DNA of 64,000 bases, from assembly GCA_027625915.1 (NCBI GenBank), contig JANTQA010000076.1:3101501-3165500 (forward strand). Reading direction: 5' to 3'. The DNA comes from Anaeramoeba flamelloides. Its lineage: Eukaryota; Metamonada; Anaeramoebidae. The translations under genes were made by a program, and so were the position numbers. Shown in pieces: positions 24,284 to 36,355 of this stretch. The stretch's first letter is position 1; every line of letters starts with the position of its first letter. Below the pieces are notes generated by a model that was given only the letters and a program-made list of their open reading frames with translations, was not told the DNA's origin and made no database searches.

Positions 24284-24969
24284 TAAACTCTTTTTAAGTC
24301 AAAGTGACCCAGTTCTATTGAAGAAATAGAATAAATTCTATGAGTATAATTCATTATTCTTATGAAATAACAATTTCAATTTTTAGATCAAAATCATTTT
24401 TTCTTTTTTTGCTTTTTGCTTTTTTTTTTTTTTCTTTTGTATTTTTTTTTAGATTTGATTGGAACAAAAAATATTTGAAAACTCCAAATTAACATTCAGT
24501 AAAGTTAGTATTTGTATGTTATATTAAAATTTATACATTGACAAGTGAAAAATCTTATTATCAACAATTTAAATTTCCTAAAGAAATTGAGAAATTTTGC
24601 ACGAGACATTATAATGAAAAGTGCCCAAAAATTTTTATAACATTTTTTTTTTGTTAAAATTTATGGTTTGTTGAGGCTTTATTTTTATGATTATCAACTC
24701 TAATACAAATTTTATTATTTCTCATATTTCTAAACAATCTAAGTTTGGTTGATTCTTAAAAATTAAGCGACTTTTTCATTTTTGGCTTTCTTCCCTGGGT
24801 GAAATGGAGTTGATATATCCTTTTTTATTCAAGAAGAACAAATCACTAAATATAATTGATAATTCACTTTTAAATCATTCTAAATATATAAAAACTTGAT
24901 ATTTTAAAAATTAAAAAAAATAAAACCAAAAACTAAAAAAAATGATGAGTTAAATTTTTGAAATGAGTA
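24284..24969. repeat. Dispersed repeat family J, uninterrupted copy
   Basis: It starts TAAACTCTTTTTAAGTCAAA after a TA microsatellite. Landmarks are TATTGAAGAAATAGAA, TTCTATGAGT, TTTTGCACGAGACATT and GTTGAGGCTTTATTTTTATG. The same landmarks occur in order at 34918-36186, where a 716-bp element interrupts them. There is no coding frame. The right boundary is approximate. Confidence 0.62.
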
Positions 24970-25174
24970 TTACCTATTTTTTATTATTGAACGGTAACTG
25001 AAAAAAAGTTAACAGCAAGATTTTTTAATAATAATTGAATTCATTCTAAGGGATTAGCCACGGTGAAGGAAAATTTTTCACTTTTTTGCAATTTTGAAAA
25101 CGATCATAAAATTATATTTTTTACTGGAACTCTTTGATTTTTATTATTTCAAGTACTTCATTCATTAGATTTTT

Positions 25175-25690
25175 TAAATTTTTTTTTTCAAAAGTCTCAA
25201 AGAAATTGTCACAATAGAATGTTATACCGAATTGCTTAAAATATTGTTTCAAATGTTAAATGACTTATCTTTCGTCCTTATCTCAACATTCTATTATGAC
25301 ATTTAATTTTTACATTTGTTATTTTTTCATCATTTTTGAATTTTTTTTAATCATGACAACAAAAAACAATTAGAAATATTTTTTTTATCAGTGACATCGG
25401 GGATTAATGGATTTTGTTTAAAATGAACAATAACATTACAACCAAGAGAATCACAAAAAGAAGTACTAATCGGGTTTAAATAGCTAGAATGATTCAAAAA
25501 AATAATAATTATCCCAAAACATTATTTATTAGGATTTTCAATAGTTGGATTTGGTAGAATTGGAGAAGTGAATATGATTATATTTTATCAAATTTTAAAC
25601 GACAAAATAGCTATAATTTTTATTCTAAGAATCTAAAATTATCTTCTCCCAAAAAAAAAACTAAATCACCATTCCAAAAAAATTGAACAC
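25175..25690 (+). repeat. Repeat pair G2 with a decayed protein-coding segment
   Basis: Inverted partner of 13330-13810. Shared DNA includes ACAATAGAATGTT, GATAAGTCATT (as complement) and AAGAGAATCACAAAAAGAAG. The shared protein reading is WILFKMNNN ... TTKRITKRS, YPKTLFIRIFNSWIW, the same in-frame TAG, and NWRSEYDYILSNFK. The conserved TAG shows that both copies descend from a copy that already had it, or that an unrecognised splice removes it. Family unknown. Confidence 0.5.
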
Positions 25691-27078
25691 ATCTAAAATT
25701 TAAAATTGGAAAACAAAAACTTCAATTTATTATATTTTTTCAAACGTAATATGAAATCACATTTAAGTAACCATGTATTAATGTTTTTATAAGTAATCCT
25801 TTTAACCTAAATAAAAGAAAACAATATAAATCAAAAAAATCAAAACCACACTACAAGGAAAATTTAAATACTGAAAATTAAAGTTAGCCAAAACTATACA
25901 TTGGATTTCAGTTATACTTCTTTTATAAATTATTTTTATAAAGTTATCATAATTTTAGGTAATAAAAACAGGATAGCTATTAAACTCTTGAAAATCTGAA
26001 TACCCCCCTTTTCAAAAATACCGACTTTTGAAAAAAACACCTATTTTCGGGGTATTTTTATATTGGAAAAAGTTGAAATGAATTAATTTTTGATTGAACA
26101 TTAAGATTGAAAAAAGAATATATGTTAAAGCAATTTGCAGAAAAAAACCTGGATCGTATATAAAAACTCAAACATGGAAAAAAAATAAAATGATAAAAAT
26201 TATTCCAACAACAGATAAAAAATCAGATTTTCAATTTAATTGAGCAATATCTTTTGATTGAAATATTTTGTGCTATTTTCAAATTGAAAAATATTTTTCC
26301 TTTTATACTATTAAAAAAATACTTGAAAATTATCTCTCTACTAAGTCAATTAAAAAATTCAAAAATTTTACAATTAAAAATGAAAAAAAATATTACTGAA
26401 AAATTTCATTTTTTTTTTCAATTCCTATTAATATCTATTAAAGTTGTAAACCTCATTGAAAATTGTTATGTATAAGAATGTTTATTATATGAGTGTATTT
26501 CCAAAATACAAAATTTAGAGATTTTTTTTTGAAAAAATTTTCCTTGTAGTACAGTATATCCAAAATAATGAAAAGAGCTGAACAAGAAATGTATTGGTAA
26601 ATTTTTGAAAATTTCACCAACAATAGTTGATCGATCAAATGATAAGACACAAGGGACCAATTGTTTATGATTTTTCAATTTAAGAAACTCAACATTAACA
26701 TTCAATCAAAACCGAAAAACAATCTTAAATCTAACCAAACAGATTTTGTAACTGGAAAAAAACGAAATAAAAACTAAAACAAAAAAGACAAAAAATGAAA
26801 TAGTTTGTTAAAATCAAATCATTTCCAAATTGATTGTAAAGCGTTGTATTACTATTCTTTCGATTGTTTGAAACAAGCCCAGATTTTTATGTTTAATTTT
26901 ATCTTAATAAAAAAAAAAATAAAAACTATTTTATCAATATATTCTCTTTTTTTTATTGTTAAACATTTCTCAAAAAAAAAAATAACAAATAATTTTTTTA
27001 AAAAAATTTTTTAGAGAATCTACGATCACATGCCACTAAAATAAAATACTCTTATCTCATCTCTCTCAAAATTTTATT
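25691..27078. other. Spacer, nothing firmly recognised
   Basis: AT-rich sequence. The minus-strand frame at 26466-26705 (KLKNHKQLVPCVLSFDRSTI ...) has less biased composition than its surroundings but lacks an ATG and any known motif. It may be an exon fragment. Confidence 0.4.
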
Positions 27079-27282
27079 ATGTCTTATTGTGGAGCTACGA
27101 CCTTAAAAGAAATTACATATTCTCAATTATCTAGAGCGATTATTTATCTTTTGGGTTATTTTTTTTTTTCTCATGAATTTTACAAAATAAAAAGTATCAA
27201 AAGAAAAAAAAGTAGCAAAAAAAAAAAAAAGAAAGAAAAAGAAATCGAAAAGAAAACAGATTTTAAAAATCAAAAGATATGA
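27079..27282 (+). CDS. Small hypothetical protein, 67 residues
   Basis: The ATG-led frame starts MSYCGATTLKEITYSQLSRA and continues with a hydrophobic IIYLLGYFFF segment and a lysine-rich tail. The first 80 nt are richer in G and C than the flanks, which suggests coding. The lysine tail coincides with an A-rich tract, so the true 3' end may be different or spliced. The function is not recognised, and a chance frame cannot be excluded. Confidence 0.22.
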   Translation: MSYCGATTLKEITYSQLSRAIIYLLGYFFFSHEFYKIKSIKRKKSSKKKKKKEKEIEKKTDFKNQKI

Positions 27283-27361
27283 AAAATTTAAAACAAATAA
27301 AAGAAAAACAACAATTTGATAAAGTAAAACAAAAATTTTGCAAAATTTGAAAAAATAATTC

Positions 27362-27561
27362 TACAGTCAGTTTCACTTTTAAGGTACAAACTTTCAACGA
27401 CATTTAAAGTACAAAAAAATCTCAAATTAAGGCACAAAATTTGGAATTTTTTTTTTTACAATTTAATTTTACTAGAATTTGAATTTTGTGCCTTAATTTG
27501 AGATTTTTATTGTACTTTAATTCTCGTTGTAGTTTGTGTCTTAAAAGTGGAAGTGACTGTA
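27362..27561. mobile_element. MITE family A, copy 4 (200 bp)
   Basis: TA-bounded, with the left end TACAGTCAGTTTCACTTTTA and its inverse at the right. The centre is palindromic (TTAAGGCACAAAATTTGGAA against its inverse). Nearly full-length family member. Confidence 0.88.
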
Positions 27562-27659
27562 ATTCAAAAAATTGAAAATAATACTTTGATAAGAATACCA
27601 TATAAACACCCAAAACAATTTTTTATTCATATAATAAAATGGGTTTAAAATTTTGAAAT

Positions 27660-28890
27660 CTAGTTTAGTAGTCTAAAAAATCTACTTGCAAATTTTATAA
27701 CAAAGTAAAAAAAAATTATCGCATCTAAAAATTGAAAAATGAAGTAAACATCTGATTACTTCAAAACAAAACTTACTTTTTATCCTATTTTCAGAAATAA
27801 ATTATTATTTTTCAAAGTTTGATCTAACTTTTTCACATTTTGAAAAAATTCAAAATCCAAATTTATTTCTGAATTAATTTAAAAAAAAATATTTACTTTG
27901 AAATAAAGAAAGGAACCTAATCTTGTGTCTGAAGTGTACTAAAATTCATTTTAAAATGAAAAGTACTAAGTTCTAAAATAACCACATATAAAAAATCTAC
28001 TTATTTCCAAAAAAAAAAAATACAATGATTATTTTCAACTTAAAAAAAAGTTATTTTTTTATTCAAAGAACAGTTCAAATCAATTTTTTCAATTTATTGA
28101 ACAAAAAAAAATAAGAAAAACAGCACAAAAAATTCAATTAAAAATTTCTCTCAAAATACTTTTTTAAAACTTTGTAAACTCATATATAATCTAAAGAAAT
28201 ATTTTTTAATTTGATTATTATTAATTAATAACTGATAAATTGATCTTAAATTTTAATCAGTGATTTATTGATATTTTTAGATTAAATATATCAAATCGAA
28301 TAAAAAATTATTTCTCAATTTTTTGAAGATTTTCAAAGAAATATAACTGATTCAAATTTATAATTCTAATAAAAAAAAAAAATATTATCAAATAACTGAT
28401 TTTTAATATTTAAAGTTCTTAGTTTATATTCTGAACATTTGAAAAAGAATCTAGCCTAATCTTTTAAATATCAAGAAATTTAATAAATAATTTGTGAATT
28501 AAAAAATAAATGATCAATTTTTTTAGATCTTCTAGAATTCAATATTTGTGTTTATTTTTATTATATTTTAAAAATAAGATTAAAATTTTTAGGTTATTTA
28601 TTCATACAGACTCTCAGAAATTACTAAAAGTTAGATTTCAACAAAATAAATTTTTTTTTGCAAATTTTTCAATTTCTAATTTTTATCGATCCAAAATCCC
28701 AACAAAAAAGGATTGAGATCTCTATTACTCAAAATTTCGTTTGGAAAAAAGAACTTTTTAAAAAATGATTATTCATTTCTCTAAAGTTGACAAAAGAAGT
28801 TGCCTATAGGTATTAATTGAATCGTAAAGTAAATAATCCCCCTCTATTACCTTTGGGATTAAAAAAATAATCTGAGTGACTAGTGCCTTA
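27660..28890. repeat. Dispersed repeat family F, copy 1 (about 1.2 kb)
   Basis: It shares an ordered series of landmarks with 44360-45580 and, less completely, 54330-54850 and 56990-58620. These are CTGATTACT with ACAAAAC, CAAATTTATTTCTGAATT, ATTCAAAGAACAGTTCAAAT, GATTAAATATATCAAT, AGATCTTCNAGAATTCAATA and CTCTCTAAAGTTGA. There is no conserved open frame. It is probably an old non-autonomous element; termini are uncertain. Confidence 0.6.
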
Positions 28891-29073
28891 AGGTTATAGT
28901 ATCTATTATTTTTTTGTACTAATTTCTAAAATAAGGATTTATTATCTAAAAAAATGTTTAATATTAAAAATAAACAGTGTTTTTTCAAATCAAAGTAATT
29001 GTCAAATTCAAATACCAGTATTATATTTAGGTTTAAAATTTTAATAGAGATTAGTCCCAAAAACAGAATTCTG

Positions 29074-29720
29074 TTAAGGGAGTAATCATTTTTGAAAATA
29101 AAATGAAATCTTGTCAAGATCTTCAAAATTTTTTTTTTAGAAATTTATGTTTCGACTTATGAAATGGATGAGTTAGCCCCATTTAAACAATTTATTGATT
29201 TGAGTCTCTTTTTTGAAATTCAAAATTTACATGTTTCCAATATAAAACGAAAAAAAGTAACCTATTATATTGTTTAAGAATTGGGTTAATTCTTGAAAAT
29301 GGGAAAACACATTTTTTGGTTTTATATTGGAAAGAATTGGTTTTGAAAGAAAATTTTTTATTTTGGTTTCAATTTCTTTGATTAATATTTCAATTCAAAT
29401 TTTAGCCAATTTTACTAATTAAAGTATAGATGATTTAATAAATGAATATTGTTAGAAGCTTAACTACAGTTTATCAATTAAATTGAGATCTATAAAGTAA
29501 AAAATTTTTTCATTCTGTTAGATTTTGAAAAAGTTATTATCTTTTTTACGAAAAATGAAAAAAATTGCAATATAAAGAATTTCAAATTTAATAAATTTTT
29601 TTACAAATTGTTTGGTCTTATTCACAAGAATTCTTATAACAATTCAAATCATTTTCGGTAGAAAAAAAAAATGATCTTAAATTTTGAGGATAAAATTAAC
29701 TAATTCACAAATATCTTCAA
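29074..29720. repeat. Dispersed repeat family C, copy 3
   Basis: It starts TTAAGGGAGTAATCATTTTT. It carries AAAATGAAATCTTGTCAAGA, ACTTATGAAATGGATGAGTT and TTTGGTCTTATTCACAAGAA in the same order as the copies at 1.2 and 10.0 kb. Confidence 0.55.
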
Positions 29721-29752
29721 GAAAATTTTATTTTGTAAAATCGAATTTCATC

Positions 29753-30963
29753 TTAAGGAAGTAAGTACATTTTACCATTTTGAAAAATTTTAATTGTGTT
29801 AACATTACTGAAAAAATATTTTTTGAGTTTCACCAGATATTGAAACTTTGGAACCAAAAAACAATCCACTAGTCTGTCCGTGAAAAGAATTAAAGTAATA
29901 CAGAGTTGAATCTTAAATTTTTATGATTTTTTTGAACTTTTTTTTTTGATTCAATTTTTGGTTTTATTAAATTTTTTTTTGGATCTAGAGATGTGTTTAT
30001 AGAAATGATTGAAATTAATTAAAGAGAAAACCCAAAAAAAATAGACCGGAAAAGGTGTGCATTTGAAACAAATATTTTCTTTTAGAAGACCAAACACGAA
30101 AGATCATAATTCCAAATAAATTTGTTGAAATCAAGAATGAAAAAAAAAAAAATCGATCCAAGCCTATTTTCGAAGATTAGTCTTCTTTATCTTCTTAGTT
30201 TGTATGAATATAAACTATTTTTTCCTTGAATTTCCCCCCCATTACTATTTATTATTATTTTACAAAACTTTTTCTGGCAAATTTGCTTTCAAAATTCTTT
30301 TTTAAAATATTTTTATCAAACAAAACCAAAACAAAAATTACCATTTCAAAAATTAAAATAAAGGGTTTGAATTCTCGGAATCAAAAGAATGTTATAAAAG
30401 ATTCAAATCAATATAATTGAAAAATTCAAGAAAAAATTTCAATCAGATTCAGAATTATTTTGAGTTCTCATTTAAATGGAAAATAAATAATTATAAAATA
30501 AAACGAATTTGATTAACAAACCATTATTCTCAAGAAGAATTAAAAAAACCCCTCATTTTCTGAAACCCAAACCCGAATTAGATAAATTAAATGAAAATAG
30601 GATTTTTAAATTCATTTTGAAAATTCTTTCGAAATAAACAGTAATTTTTTATTCAAAAATTTTCCAAACAAAATTATTTTCATAAAGAATTAAAAATAAA
30701 ACCAAATAAAGAATAAGTAATTGTGTAAAAATTTTAATGATAAGATCAAGAAATAAACGATTTTTATTTATTTTTTTTTGATGAATTTTTTCATTTTTTT
30801 GATTTCCATTTTTTTATTGGCATGAAAATATCTTATACTAGGATATAATACACTCTAGTATTTAAGAAAATATCAATTTATTTGACTCAAGAAATGATTT
30901 GAAGAATTCAGTTTGACATAAATGGTGGCACTCAAAAAATGAAAAATGTACTTACTCCCTTAA
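29753..30963. mobile_element. TTAA-flanked element (1211 bp), no transposase seen
   Basis: The ends TTAAGGAAGTAAGTACATTT (left) and TTAAGGGAGTAAGTACATTT (right, read inward) are inverted and differ at one of the first 20 positions. The tips are TTAA, a target site typical of piggyBac-like transposons but also palindromic, so duplication and terminus cannot be separated. The interior has only short low-complexity frames. Confidence 0.6.
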
Positions 30964-31849
30964 AACAAAAACAAAATTTCTGAGTAAAATTTTTAAATGA
31001 CGACAAAACTTTAATTATTAGAACTACTATCCTTCTTAAAAAAATTCAATTTTTTTTTGATTGGTTCAATATATCAATGTTTTGGTTTACCAAAAGTATC
31101 ATCTCAAAAAAGAAAAAAAATCTTTATATTAATATTAATGGTATCAAAGACTTGTTGATGTCTAATAATGATCAAAAAGAAAATAAACGGGGTAAAAACT
31201 TGTTATAATGTGAGAAATAAAATGAAGTTTTAGTTTTCAATTTCAGAAAAAATGGAAAAAATAAAATTGATCTCACTAAACTAATTTTCATTTATGGCTT
31301 TCTTAGTCGAGAAGAATTTTTTGACACTTTGAATATATAAAATTTGTAAGTAGGGAATACCCCAGAAATAACATATTTTAAAATTTTACCTTGTTGTAAT
31401 AGAAGACTGATCCCAAAAAAACACATCCTAAGAATGTTAATAAACATGAAAGTTCACAATTCTCAAAGAAGAAATTAATATTTTATACTGGTTTTAAGTT
31501 CGAATAATTCTAAATGTAGAGGATGATTTAAAAATCTAATTTTGGTAAACTGAATGAAAATTATCTTCCATTTATTTTGTAACTAGTTTTAATATTATAA
31601 ACCACACGTTTGACTCTAAAAGGTAGTGAGAGGGTTCTAATAAATTCAGTATTTTTGATATTTTACTTGATAAAAATGAATCATTCATAATCAAAAAATT
31701 TTATGATCTTTTTTTTAAAAATCAACAGATTTCTCCCTCACAACCCAACACATGGAGTTGGGGTTTTGTTCTAAAAAACCCCACACCTTTAAATTCTTCA
31801 TTTTTTTTCCCTTTGCATTTTTCATTTTCAAATATAATTTTTCTTCAAG
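30964..31849. other. Spacer and 5' flank of the RCC1-BTB gene
   Basis: AT-rich with no gene. The last 90 nt before the ATG are pyrimidine-rich (TTTTTTTTCCCTTTGC), as is common upstream of the genes in this window. No defined promoter motif was recognised. Confidence 0.4.
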
Positions 31850-34800
31850 ATGAATTTAAAACAAGAAACAACAAAAAAAGGAAACAAAAGGATCAAAGCT
31901 TACGAATTCAAAAATAATGCCATTAAGAGCTGTCAATTTAATTTTGGGATGATTGGATCTAACAAGCAATCTGTACTGTTTTATATCGATCAGAAAAACA
32001 GCCTTATGATTCGAAGAAGATTCAAAATTTATCTGGATATTGTCAGATATTATGATACGGTCTTAGACAAAAGTTCGTTTCAGGAATTTGAAAAAGTGGA
32101 AAAAACCCATAATCCTTATGGCAAAATAATCAAAATAAACTCTGGTTATCATCATTATATTTTACGCACAGAGTCTGGAAAGATTATAAGGTACGGGCTA
32201 GACAAATATCTGGAATATGGCTTTCAAAAAGAAAAGAGAAATTACAAGTATGGATTTTCCATAATAAAATTTTTTCAAAACCAGTCTCTTCAGGTGACCA
32301 AAGTCTATGGCAGTTATTACATGAGTTACTTTTTGTGTTCAAATTCTGATTTGTATTATTGTGGGAATGTTGACTTTCTCCACAACACAAGAGAGGTAAA
32401 CAATTATCTGTCTGAGACTAACCCGATTCAAAACAAAAATGAGAACAATAATGATTTCAAATCAGAAATAATCCTATGCACACAAGATGTCAAGCGATGT
32501 TGGGTAAATCAATTTTCACCAAATCTCTTTTTTCAAAAAAATAGATCTGATCAAGAGAAGGAAGTAGACGCTTTATATGCCATGGGTAACGATGTCCACT
32601 TTCAACTTGCAATTGGCAGCAAGACACCGAACAAAATTCGATCATATCCTGTCCGAGTGCCAAAAATTAATTCAAATGAAATTGTGGATCTTGCCTTTGG
32701 TGCAACTTTTTCAACAATCTTAATAAAAAAAAAATCAAATCTCAAAAACTGGGTCTATGTGGCGGGGTTTAATAAAAAGAGCGCTTCCACGTTCCAAAAA
32801 ATCAAGGAACTGACAAACAAAAATATCAAAACAATTCATGCATCAAGAAATTTGGCTCTGGCTCGATCATATAATAATGATTTGTGGCTCTGGGATAACA
32901 AATCACTTCAGGAAATACCAAATTCAAATCTACGTTCAACAAAAAATTTTAAATTAATGCTTCGAAAAATTGAATTTGATCATTTCCCACCACATTTTGA
33001 TTACAAAATCTCTTCTGGTGCTCAGAATAATTTTTTTTTCCATTTGCAAAATTGTAAGGACAAAGATTTAAGAAACGACTTGTTTGCACTTTTAAAAAGT
33101 GGGATTTTAACAGACTTAACAATTCCCAAGGGTATCAAAGTTCATAAATTATTTATGGAAATTAGATTAAAATGTAAATCTGATATAATAATTAAAAATT
33201 TGGAAAAATATAAAGCATCGACAATTAGAAATTTTATTAAATATGTTTATACTGGCAAGATTTTTGATCAAAAATATTTTTCAATAATCCAGAGAATTGT
33301 GAAAAAATTTAAATTAACAGATTTATCATTAAAAACCTTGAAAAGGGATTTGGTTACAATGTACTATGACGTAGATTCAATAGATTTTAATATTATTACC
33401 ACACAAGAAATTCCAGAAAGCGATCAACAACAAACCGAAAAGAATAGCAAGAATAAACCAAATCAAAAAAAGAGAAAGGGTAAGAAAAACAACAAAGTTC
33501 AACAACAAAAAAAAAAACCAAATAATAAAAATAATAAAAATAACAATAATAATAATAAAAAAAATAAAAATAATAACAACAACAATAATAAAGATAATAA
33601 AAATAAGAACAACCATAATAATGATAAAAATAATAAAAATAACATCAACCATAATAATAATAATAAAAATAATAATAATAATAATAAAAGAAGAAAAATA
33701 ATAAAAATAACAACAATCATAATAATAATAAAAATAACAATAACAATAACAACAACCATAATAATAAAAATAATAACAAAAATAAAAAAAATAATAATTT
33801 TAATAATAAAAATAATAAAAATAACAACAACCATAATAATAAAAATAAAAATAAAAATAATAATAAAAATAAAAATAACAACAACAACAATAATAATAAT
33901 CACAATAATAATAATAAACATAGCCTTAAACAAAATCAAAATTATAATAATAAGAATAATAATAAAAAGAATAATAAAAATAAAAATAACAACAACAACA
34001 ACAATAATAATAATGGAAAGAAAAGTGAACTAAATAAATCTAAAGAAGAAAAAACAAAAAAAACTGAAATTGTTGATAAAATAGGGGATGTAAAAAATAT
34101 CCCAATAAAAAAACAAGAGATAAATAACAATATCAATAACAGGGAGAATGGAAAGAAAAATCAAAATCATAATAATAACAACAACTTGTTATTTGTTTTC
34201 AATGGTGAGGATATTATAATTGATGAACCTTTAAATAATAAAAACAAAAAAAATACTAACAAGGTATTGTTTACTCTGAAAGAAACTGGTGGAGAAAAAT
34301 ATGAAATCATTTTAACTTCTGATAATGAATTGAAAAAAATAAATATTAATGATCAAAATAATAATAATAGTACATTAAATACAAACAAAAAAAGCATTAG
34401 TAATCAGGATACCCAACAAAATAATCAAGTGGAAAAAATGATCGGAAAAGATCAAAAGTATAAAAACAAGAATAAAGACTTGAATGCCAATTCCAAAAAA
34501 AATGAAATTGGAAAGGAAAACAATAAACAAAAAAAATTTTCAAAAATCCAAGTTCATAAATTTATATTATGTGCTCGTTGTGCATTATTTAGAAATTTAT
34601 TTGAATTATACGGTTCGGAATTAAATGAAATCAAGGATTATACGGGAAATTCATACCCCTTTTTTGAAGTTTTAATAAAATTTCTCTATACAAATAAAAT
34701 TGAAGTAAATGATTTGCTCCAATATGATGACCCCCAATCAATTCTTGAAGAATTATTTGATTCTATTAATTTTTATCAACTCCATAAAAACACAAGACTT

Positions 34801-34851
34801 CGGGAATGTTTAATTCAAATAAAAAATTATTTGAAATCTTACTTCAAGTAA
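31850..34851 (+). CDS. RCC1-like repeat protein with two BTB domains; frame broken in an AAT tract
   Basis: The ATG at 31850 opens a frame of RCC1-type beta-propeller repeats (about residues 30-390, for example LYAMGNDVHFQLAIGSKTP). A divergent BTB module follows near 415-490 (IKVHKLFMEIRLKCK ... FIKYVYTGKIF), then a long Asn/Lys linker. At about 33682-33700, after NNNKRR, the frame turns into an Ile/Thr-rich reading that stops at 34033. The neighbouring frame instead continues Asn-rich, without a stop, into LLFVFNGEDI and a second BTB (QVHKFILCARCALFRNLFEL ... IKFLYTNKIEV), ending TAA at 34851. One missing A there would restore an RCC1-BTB-linker-BTB protein of about 1000 residues. The break may be real, polymorphic or an assembly error. 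BTB-RCC1 proteins are scaffold or cullin-3 adaptor candidates by family. Confidence 0.8.
33500..34015. repeat. AAT/AAC microsatellite-like tract inside the RCC1-BTB gene
   Basis: About 500 nt of irregular AAT, AAC, AAA and CAT triplets encode the Asn/Lys/His linker. Such tracts slip readily, and the frame break of the gene lies inside it. Confidence 0.9.
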
Positions 34852-35218
34852 AAGCATGAGAAATCAAAGTCGGATTAATCATAGAAATTATCATTATTCT
34901 TGTGTATTCGATTCATATAAACTCCTTTTCAGTTAAATAGGCAGTTTTATTGAAGAAATAGAACATATTCTATGAGTTTAACACAATATTCTTCTCAAAA
35001 TAAAATTTCCAATTTGTAGATATAGATCTTTTTTTTTTCTTATTCAAATTTGTTTTTATTTTTCATTCCTTTTTTTTTTTCTTTTTTTTTTTTCAAATTC
35101 TTTTGTTTTATTTCTTTTTCTTTTTTTTTTAATTCAAAAGTCAAGTTGAAAAAAAAATTGTTTTAAACTTCCCATTAACTAAAAGAAAAGTGAGGTTTTG
35201 TAATTTTTATAAAATTAA

Positions 35219-35934
35219 TAAACTCTTTTTCAAACAAAAGGGCACACCTCTCAAATCGTCAATATCATCAAATTTGATTGTTAATAAGATAATTACTTGT
35301 TGCTGATTTTCATTTTAATTATTCATTTTTTTATTTTTTTTTTTTTAATATTTATGGATATTGAAAAGTTGGAAAATGAAAAAATAAAACAAGATAAGAA
35401 TAAACCTAATTTGGAAATAATCTATCAGTATATAAAGGGAAATAGTTTAAGTTTGATTTCGAATGAGATAGAAGTAGAAATTAAAAAAGACCATTATTGG
35501 ATTGATACCTGGAACAAAGAAAAGAGAAATAAAGAAAAAAAAACAATTCCAACAAAATACCAGATGAATTGCAACTTTATCCTGAAAATGAGACTTTTAA
35601 GAACAAAAGTTTGAGGTGTATAGAATGTATCAATAACTTTTAAAGAACTTTTTCTCAATTCACTATTTTCAAAGGTTTTTATTGATTTTATATTTTTTTT
35701 TCTTTACAATTTACAAAACCGGATTTCTCATTTCAAATAAAACGGCACATCAAGTTTTTAAATATTTAATTTAAATTTATATTGTTTTGTTTTATTGAGT
35801 TACAAAGGTTCATTTTTGTATTTTTTTATTTTTTGAATTGTTTTTTCGATTTTAGAATGATACTACAATTAATTTGATTCAATTATGAATAATTCTTGAA
35901 AATTTCTGTACCCTTTTATTTGAAAAAGAGTTTA
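35219..35934. mobile_element. TIR element nested in repeat J, carrying a small ORF (716 bp)
   Basis: The termini TAAACTCTTTTTCAAACAAA and (right, inward) TAAACTCTTTTTCAAATAAA are inverted and almost identical over about 25 nt, with TA tips. The copy of repeat J at 24.3 kb is continuous across this point, so the element inserted here. A terminus-like sequence (TTTCAAATAAAACGGCACA) also lies inside near 35736, so it may be composite. The only frame is the small ORF at 35354-35636. It does not resemble a transposase. Confidence 0.75.
35354..35636 (+). pseudogene. Small ORF inside the nested TIR element, one frame break
   Basis: The ATG at 35354 opens MDIEKLENEKIKQDKNKPNL, then IIYQYIKGNSLSLISNEIEV and IKKDHYWIDTWNKEKRNK. 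At the A9 run (35531-35543) the downstream protein-like sequence moves to the neighbouring frame: IPDELQLYPENETFKNKSLR followed by CIECINNF and TAA at 35636. Composition is balanced on both sides of the run, which argues that both halves were once one protein of about 95 residues. I do not recognise the family. It may be element cargo or a captured host fragment. Confidence 0.4.
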
Positions 35935-36355
35935 TATTTACTATTTGTTAATCTTATTAATGCAATTTTAATTTTCCAAAAAAATCCTGAAATTTTGCAC
36001 GAGATGTTCCAATGAAAGGTACCCAATTTTTTTTTTTAATATTTTATTTTTTTCAAAAAAATATCTTTTGTTCAGGCTTTTCTTTTATGAATATAATTTT
36101 TAATCTGAAGTAAGTTTATTATTTCTATTATTTCTAAAAAATTGAAATTTTGTTGATTCTAAAACAAAACAAGTGATTTTTTCTTTTTTTAATAGGTTCT
36201 GTAAGTAAAATGACGTCTATTGTATAATTTTAAAAAATGAAATCACAGACTATTTATCTAAAAAAAATATAAAAACTGTGAATAATATTTTATGAATACC
36301 AATTATTAATCAGAGGTTCTGTAATTATTTTTTTATTGATTATCTTTTTATTTAG

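Larger units (their letters stand above)
34918..36186. repeat. Repeat family J, interrupted copy
   Basis: The left part 34918-35218 matches 24284-24540 (ATTGAAGAAATAGAA, TTCTATGAGT). The right part 35935-36186 matches 24550-24790 (TTTTGCACGAGATGTTCCAA). The 716-bp inverted-repeat element lies between them. It starts 66 nt after the RCC1-BTB stop codon. Confidence 0.7.

Noticed and set aside
26466-26705. Minus-strand frame with KLKNHKQLVPCVLSFDRSTI
   Set aside because: No ATG, no splice sites I trust and no recognised family; left as spacer.
33377-33939. Long minus-strand frames rich in Val, Ile, Phe and Leu
   Set aside because: They are antisense readings of the AAT/AAC tract of the RCC1-BTB gene.
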